Source: Nitrososphaerales archaeon
GTDB lineage: Archaea > Thermoproteota > Nitrososphaeria > Nitrososphaerales > Gagatemarchaeaceae
Reading direction: 5' to 3'
Length of the DNA: 52,228 nt
Assembly (NCBI GenBank): GCA_030039795.1
Contig: JASHUU010000063.1
Coordinates: 1 to 52,228 of the forward strand
The notes below the pieces were generated by a model. It was not told the origin of the DNA, made no database searches, and saw only the letters and a program-made list of their open reading frames with translations. This document shows, piece by piece, positions 48,683-52,228 of the stretch (its first letter is position 1; the number at the start of each line of letters is the position of its first letter). Made by a program: the position numbers and the translations under genes.

Positions 48683-48724
48683 GGCCCAGGAGAGCCGCGA
48701 GCGGCGGCTGAGAAGGGGCCCATG

Positions 48725-48734
48725 GTTCATATAC
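48725..48734 (+). promoter_or_regulatory. TATA box for the ferritin-like/VIT1 gene
   Basis: GTTCATATAC, about 32 nt before the ATG at 48762. Confidence 0.55.
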
Positions 48735-48761
48735 GGCTGTAAGGGCGAAGGCCGACGCTTC

Positions 48762-49655
48762 ATGCCACGGAAGGAGCTGGGTCTCAGCGAGGTCGCGCGG
48801 GCCAGGATGTCAGACGAGTACTCCGACTACACCCTATATGACAGGCTATCAAGGACGGTGAAAGAAGGCAGCCAGTTCGCAGAGGCCCTCAAGGAGCTCT
48901 CGGCGACGGAGCACAGGCACTTCGAGTTCTGGAGGAGGTACGTGCCGGGCGAGGAGCCGAGGGTCTCGAGGGCCAAGATCCTGTGGATCCTGCTGCTGAG
49001 GAGGGTTCTGGGTCTGACGTTCGCCTCAAGATACCTCGACAGGCACGAGTCCAAGGTCGTCGACGAGTATGGCGCGCTGGCCCACCTCATCCCGGAGCAG
49101 GACAGGAAGTCGTTCGAGGAGATGGTCGCGGACGAACGCGGCCATGAGAAGGAGTTCGAGGGCAGGATAGAGACCTCCGCGGTCCAGTACATCTCCTTCG
49201 TCGTCCTGGGGCTCGCCGACGCCCTCGTCGAAATCACGGGGATACACGCGGGCTCGCTGGGGCTCTACCACAGGACGGTGATAGCCGGCCTCGCGGGCGT
49301 GCTGGCCGGCGCCGCCGCGTCGCTTGCAATGGCCTCGGCGTCGTTCGCGCAAGCCAAGCAGGGATTCAAGGGGTCGGCTCGGCTGAGCGCGACCTACACA
49401 GGTGTGTCGTACTTCGTCACAGCCGTAATCCTCGCGACGCCCTACTTCTTGACGTCTGACATGGTGTACGCGCTCTCGGTCTCCCTGACTCTTGCCGTCC
49501 TCATACTGGCGGTCACCACCTACTACAGCAGCATAATCACAGAGAAGCCCTTCACCAAGGACTTCCTGGAGATTCTTGCCATAATGTTCGCCGTCACCCT
49601 GGTGCTCTACCTCTTCGGGTATGCCGTGCGTCCCCTGGTCCCAGGGGGGATCTGA
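48762..49655 (+). CDS. Ferritin-like domain fused to VIT1/CCC1 transporter
   Basis: 297 residues. Residues about 17-135 are a rubrerythrin/ferritin-like four-helix part with the E-x-x-H metal motifs (ELSATEHRHFEFW, about 44-56; MVADERGHEKEFE, about 122-134). Residues about 140-297 are VIT1-like, beginning SFVVLGLADALVEITGIHAG with five helices. Such fusions couple ferrous-iron binding to Fe2+/Mn2+ export (MbfA-like). The MbfA order, ferritin part first, fits exactly. The leaderless ATG 48762 follows the TATA box at 48725. A separate, unfused VIT1-type gene is at 21386. Confidence 0.88.
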   Translation: MPRKELGLSEVARARMSDEYSDYTLYDRLSRTVKEGSQFAEALKELSATEHRHFEFWRRYVPGEEPRVSRAKILWILLLRRVLGLTFASRYLDRHESKVVDEYGALAHLIPEQDRKSFEEMVADERGHEKEFEGRIETSAVQYISFVVLGLADALVEITGIHAGSLGLYHRTVIAGLAGVLAGAAASLAMASASFAQAKQGFKGSARLSATYTGVSYFVTAVILATPYFLTSDMVYALSVSLTLAVLILAVTTYYSSIITEKPFTKDFLEILAIMFAVTLVLYLFGYAVRPLVPGGI

Positions 49656-49662
49656 GCGGGCG

Positions 49663-50430
49663 CTACTCGAAGGAGACGTTGGATCTCATGTAGGCTCGCG
49701 TCGCCAGGAACAGGGCGACCACCATCTCGACGCACAGGACGGCCTCGCCCACGAGGTCGGCCGTCGTCAGAGCGCCAGCGAACCCCCCTCTGACTGCGTT
49801 GGCCACATAGGTCAGCGGGTTGATTTCAAAGAGGGCCCTTATCGGGAGAGGAAGCGAGTCGCTGTAAGGGTAGAAGACAGTGCTAGCAAAGTTCACGACG
49901 AAGATGAGGAGTATCTGGATGCTGTTGTAGGCGTTGTTCGACTTGACCAGCGCGGATAGGAGCAACATGAGCGAACCGAAGAAGATCGAGCCGAGGACGA
50001 TGGTTCCGTACATGATGGCCAGGCCGGTCGCGGTCAAGCTCAGGGAGCCGAGGAGGGCGTACGCCCCGATCATCATCACAAAGGCACCCGTCAGGCCGAA
50101 GACGACAGAAGTGAACATTATCCCCAGGAGGTACTGCAGCCTTGTGAAGGGCCCGACGAGCAGTTGGGCGAGCATCCCGTACCTCCTGTCGGCCCAGAGG
50201 AGGCTCCCCCCGACGGTCCCTGCCATGACCGACTGGAAGGCCATGATCCCGGGCGTCAGGTACCTGAGATAGGAGGACCCGGACGACGCGGGCACGAGGG
50301 ACTGGAACCCGTACCCGAAGAAGACGAGGTACATGGCTGGCAGCCCTATCAGGATCACAAGGGTCCCAGGGTCGATGTTGACCACGATGTTCCTGTACAT
50401 GAGCCTCAAAATGCGGGGAGCGGCCATCAC
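49663..50430 (-). CDS. ABC-2 type permease
   Basis: 255 residues with six membrane helices in the ABC-2 pattern. It starts with a cytoplasmic helix (ILRLMYRNIVVNIDPGTL) and has YLRYLTPGIMAFQSVMAGTVGGSLLWADRRYGMLAQLLVGPF (in parts, about 74-115), the signature loop, and LPIRALFEINPLTYVANAVRGGFAG near the end. It is an exporter partner of the ATPase at 50427, which it overlaps by 4 nt (ATGA). Such pairs export drugs, polysaccharides or Na+, and the substrate cannot be told. It is convergent with the ferritin-like/VIT1 gene. Confidence 0.9.
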   Translation of the reverse strand: MMAAPRILRLMYRNIVVNIDPGTLVILIGLPAMYLVFFGYGFQSLVPASSGSSYLRYLTPGIMAFQSVMAGTVGGSLLWADRRYGMLAQLLVGPFTRLQYLLGIMFTSVVFGLTGAFVMMIGAYALLGSLSLTATGLAIMYGTIVLGSIFFGSLMLLLSALVKSNNAYNSIQILLIFVVNFASTVFYPYSDSLPLPIRALFEINPLTYVANAVRGGFAGALTTADLVGEAVLCVEMVVALFLATRAYMRSNVSFE

Positions 50431-51386
50431 TCGGTCGACCTCGAGACGGAGTCTATGAATACGTCCTCGAGAGTGTTCTTCCGGACGTTGAGCCAGTCAA
50501 GCTGCGCCCCTGTCTCGTGAGCCAGCTCGAGGAGGAGCTGCAGGGTTCTCTTTGGGTCGGAGGTCAGGACTACTCCTGAGCTCCCTTCGGCCTTCAGCGA
50601 GTCCTCGGTTCCGAGCCTGCCCTTCAGCGCCTCGAAGAATGCGTCCGCCGAGCCCGCGACCGTGACCTCGATGGTCTTCTTCCCGCCGTAGAGGCTCTTG
50701 AGGTTGTCCACAGTGTCAAGAACCAAGACCTTCCCGTGGTCTATCACGGCGACCCTGTCGCAGATGTAGTCCGCCTCCTCCAGGTTGTGCGTAGTGAAGA
50801 CGACGGTTAGCCCCTGCCTCACCTCCTTCTTTATCGAGTCGAGGAGCTCTCGCCTCATTATCACGTCAAGGCCCACGGTTGGCTCGTCGAGGAAGAGGAC
50901 GTCCATGTCGTGCATCATCTCTCTCGCGACCTGCACCCTTCTCTTCTGGCCCCCGGAGAGGTCGAAGGACCTCTGCTTCCGGATGGGCTCGAGCTCGAAC
51001 CGCCTGATCAGGTCCTCTCTCCTCCTGACCCTCTCCTGCTTTGGGATTCCCCACAGGACACCGTAGATGTCCAAGTTCCCCTGGACTGTGGTGAAGTCGA
51101 ACGACTCGCCCTGCTGCACGACACCTATCCTCTCCCTGATCCTCTGGCCATCGCGCGCGGGGTCCAGGCCGAGGATGGTGAGCCCCCCTGACGTCGGGCG
51201 GATCAGGGTCGTCATCGCCTTGATCAGCGTCGACTTTCCGGCGCCGTTCTTGCCCAGGATCCCGAAGACCTCGCCCTTCCTTATGTCGAAGCTGACGCCG
51301 TCCAAGGCGTAGGCCTTGCCGTCGTACGTGTGGCGGAGACTCTCCGCCCTGACGACCGGCTCTGACGACGCGGAACCTGCTTGCAA
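50427..51386 (-). CDS. ABC transporter ATPase (DrrA/CcmA-like)
   Basis: 319 residues. Walker A GILGKNGAGKSTLIK (about 42-56), Q-loop VVQQGESF, signature FDLSGGQKRRVQVAR (about 141-155), Walker B VLFLDEPTVGLD (about 163-174) and the switch TTHNLEEAD. The C-terminal 95 residues (ALKGRLGTEDSLKAEGS) are the extra domain of drug- or Na-export type ATPases. TTG 51386 is about 34 nt after a TATA-like box at 51416. It forms an exporter with the overlapping permease gene. Confidence 0.92.
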   Translation of the reverse strand: MQAGSASSEPVVRAESLRHTYDGKAYALDGVSFDIRKGEVFGILGKNGAGKSTLIKAMTTLIRPTSGGLTILGLDPARDGQRIRERIGVVQQGESFDFTTVQGNLDIYGVLWGIPKQERVRRREDLIRRFELEPIRKQRSFDLSGGQKRRVQVAREMMHDMDVLFLDEPTVGLDVIMRRELLDSIKKEVRQGLTVVFTTHNLEEADYICDRVAVIDHGKVLVLDTVDNLKSLYGGKKTIEVTVAGSADAFFEALKGRLGTEDSLKAEGSSGVVLTSDPKRTLQLLLELAHETGAQLDWLNVRKNTLEDVFIDSVSRSTE

Positions 51387-51415
51387 CTGGCTGACTCGCG
51401 CGGGTCAGACTAGGG

Positions 51416-51425
51416 CGCTTAAGGA
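51416..51425 (-). promoter_or_regulatory. TATA-like box of the ABC exporter operon
   Basis: On the minus strand it reads AATCCTTAAG, about 34 nt before TTG 51386. It overlaps the stop region of the small membrane protein at 51419, again a stop codon inside a promoter. Confidence 0.45.
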
Positions 51426-51712
51426 TTGGCCGGCGGAGGCGGGACGTCATCGCTCAGGAACCTCTTGATTCCGGTCCCGAACATGAGCATCGTCAGGAAG
51501 AACCCCGCGAGGAAGGCGACCAGCGCATAGCTGCTGTAGAGGTCGAGGTCGACGAGCCCCGCCGCTATGATGGTCCCGACGGCGAAGTTCGTGAGGCCCC
51601 AGGCAACGTTCAATCGGGGCGGCGACCGCTGGCCGAAGGGGCTTCTGAACACCTTGCCGGCGGAGCCGAACACGAAGTGAGGCACGCCGTTGCCGAGGAG
51701 GAAGCCGAGCAC
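51419..51712 (-). CDS. Small membrane protein, start codon uncertain
   Basis: 97 residues from GTG 51712: a hydrophobic start, a conserved-looking loop (NGVPHFVFGSAGKVFRSPFGQ, in parts, about 8-28), then two hydrophobic helices (VAWGLTNFAVGTIIAAGLVD; YALVAFLAGFFLTMLMFG) and a Pro-rich tail. The frame is open upstream for about 17 more codons (LQLFLVWYFVLGFLLGN), and those residues complete the first helix. No ATG, GTG or TTG occurs there before a TGA. Either GTG 51712 is used or the true start is non-canonical. The promoter at 51782 sits at the distance that would suit the longer form. Confidence 0.65.
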   Translation of the reverse strand: MLGFLLGNGVPHFVFGSAGKVFRSPFGQRSPPRLNVAWGLTNFAVGTIIAAGLVDLDLYSSYALVAFLAGFFLTMLMFGTGIKRFLSDDVPPPPANP

Positions 51713-51781
51713 GAAGTACCAGACGAGAAAGAGTTGAAGGCCCGAGTCGCTCTCCTCCCGGCAAGCATCTCAGACGCGGCC

Positions 51782-51789
51782 GTATATGT
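51782..51789 (-). promoter_or_regulatory. TATA-like box of the small membrane protein
   Basis: On the minus strand it reads ACATATAC. Transcription would start near 51758, upstream of GTG 51712, with a GGGAGGAG purine run right at the start. Confidence 0.5.
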
Positions 51790-51828
51790 TCCGCGGGAAC
51801 AGATCCGCAGGACGGGGAGTCCGGGAAC

Positions 51829-51837
51829 GATATATCC
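51829..51837 (+). promoter_or_regulatory. TATA box for the Lon-like gene
   Basis: GATATATCC, forming a divergent pair with the box at 51782. Transcription would start near 51860. Confidence 0.5.
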
Positions 51838-51935
51838 CGCGCCGTGGGGCCTTCGGAGAGCGAAGAGAGTGACAAGCGAAAGGCTTGAGCCCGAAGGACG
51901 CGTAGACGCATACCGCAACCCGCAGGTGACCTGAC

Positions 51936-52228
51936 CTGTCGCCCGACGGCCACGATGACCACACGGGCCGCGCCCCACCCGACGGCGAGCCTGGTGGACC
52001 CCGCGGCGGGGAATCGTACGAAGTCCCGGCGCTGCTCGCAGAGGGGGCGATACTCTTCCCAGAGACAGAGGTCACTATAACGATTCAGGACCCCAGGAAC
52101 GTGACGGCAGCTGTCCGCGCCATGAAGGAGCACAGCCTCGTCGTGGTGATTCCCGCCCGCGCCGAGGAAGAGGTCGCAGGGTCAGTCGGGACCCTGGTCC
52201 TGCTGAGGAGCGTCCAGCCGTCGGACGG
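51936..52228 (+). CDS. Lon-type N-terminal (LAN) domain protein, 3' end cut by window edge
   Basis: About 97 codons visible. After a Gly/Pro/Asp-rich leader the chain reads YEVPALLAEGAILFPETEV, then PRNVTAAVRAMKEHSLVVVIP and AGSVGTLVLLRSVQPSDG. That is the order of the Lon substrate-binding domain (strand, LFP, then a helix, then GT..L...PDG). It may be full Lon protease or a LAN-only protein. The frame opens after a TGA at 51929-51931, and the first codon with start potential is CTG 51936. No ATG, GTG or TTG lies between there and the conserved domain, so the start is unusual. A short frame from GTG 51869 ends at 51934 just before it. Confidence 0.7.
   Translation, partial: MSPDGHDDHTGRAPPDGEPGGPRGGESYEVPALLAEGAILFPETEVTITIQDPRNVTAAVRAMKEHSLVVVIPARAEEEVAGSVGTLVLLRSVQPSD

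Noticed and set aside
47201-48763. Antisense and alternate-frame long open frames inside leuS
   Set aside because: They have no family features, and leuS motifs run uninterrupted through the region.
1-52228. CRISPR arrays, insertion sequences, rRNA genes
   Set aside because: No regularly spaced direct repeats, transposase motifs with terminal repeats or rRNA-like conserved stretches were seen on either strand.

Overview
The window is archaeal chromosome and most likely comes from a GC-rich member of the Thaumarchaeota (Nitrososphaeria). The strongest single marker is a eukaryote-type DNA topoisomerase IB (22094-23680), which among archaea is characteristic of this phylum. Supporting markers are the archaeal replication proteins (Gins23, MCM, Hel308, RFC large subunit, Orc1/Cdc6), ribosomal proteins uL1/uL10/P1, archaeal-type AlaRS and LeuRS, a UbiA prenyltransferase of the ether-lipid type and a tetraether-synthase-like radical SAM enzyme. 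Many genes have a TATA-like box 24-30 nt before an ATG, GTG or TTG start, which implies mostly leaderless transcripts. I cannot name a species.

Layout. 1-1483: two overlapping minus-strand genes of visibly lower GC and different codon use, a C39-like cysteine peptidase and an unknown partner that runs off the left edge. 1558-7982: gins23-mcm-hel308, a stand-alone asparagine-synthase-like domain, a small unknown and a HemK-type methyltransferase. 8056-11348: a 35-residue zinc-finger-like protein, a zinc-ribbon protein, a membrane-anchored six-bladed Cys-paired propeller and an alpha/beta hydrolase. 11419-12576: tRNA-Arg with a probable variable-loop intron, and mtnA. 12659-16698: a splicing-endonuclease-like subunit, UbiA, rfcL, and opposite them a winged-helix protein and cdc6. 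16865-23680: MDR oxidoreductase, OsmC, ACT-V4R regulator, Lrp-like regulator, a 40-residue membrane peptide, a VIT1-type transporter and topoisomerase IB. 23784-31790: PAC2 protein, HExxH protein, the tetraether-synthase-like enzyme with divergent TrmB-type regulators, several unknown small genes, DUF309, an arcadin-1-like protein and a peroxiredoxin. 31815-35970: tRNA-Gly with an anticodon-loop intron, a deazapurine cluster (queD fusion, queC, GTP cyclohydrolase), DUF72 and NAD kinase. 35978-40946: phoU-pstB-pstA-pstC without pstS, facing an AbrB-PhoU regulator and a small winged-helix protein with a long inverted repeat in its promoter. 41138-48682: uL1, uL10, an inverted P1 (L12), alaS and leuS. 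48762-52228: a ferritin-like/VIT1 fusion, an ABC-2 exporter, a small membrane protein and the start of a Lon-type gene.

How the parts fit. Replication functions are unusually concentrated in the first 24 kb. The tRNA genes carry BHB-like introns, and the window encodes a splicing-endonuclease subunit that lacks the catalytic His and so probably works with a catalytic partner encoded elsewhere. queD/queC/GTP cyclohydrolase supply preQ0 for archaeosine in tRNA. The Pst genes, PhoU and AbrB-PhoU form a phosphate module. UbiA and the tetraether-synthase-like enzyme both belong to membrane lipid synthesis. No CRISPR array, insertion sequence or rRNA was seen.
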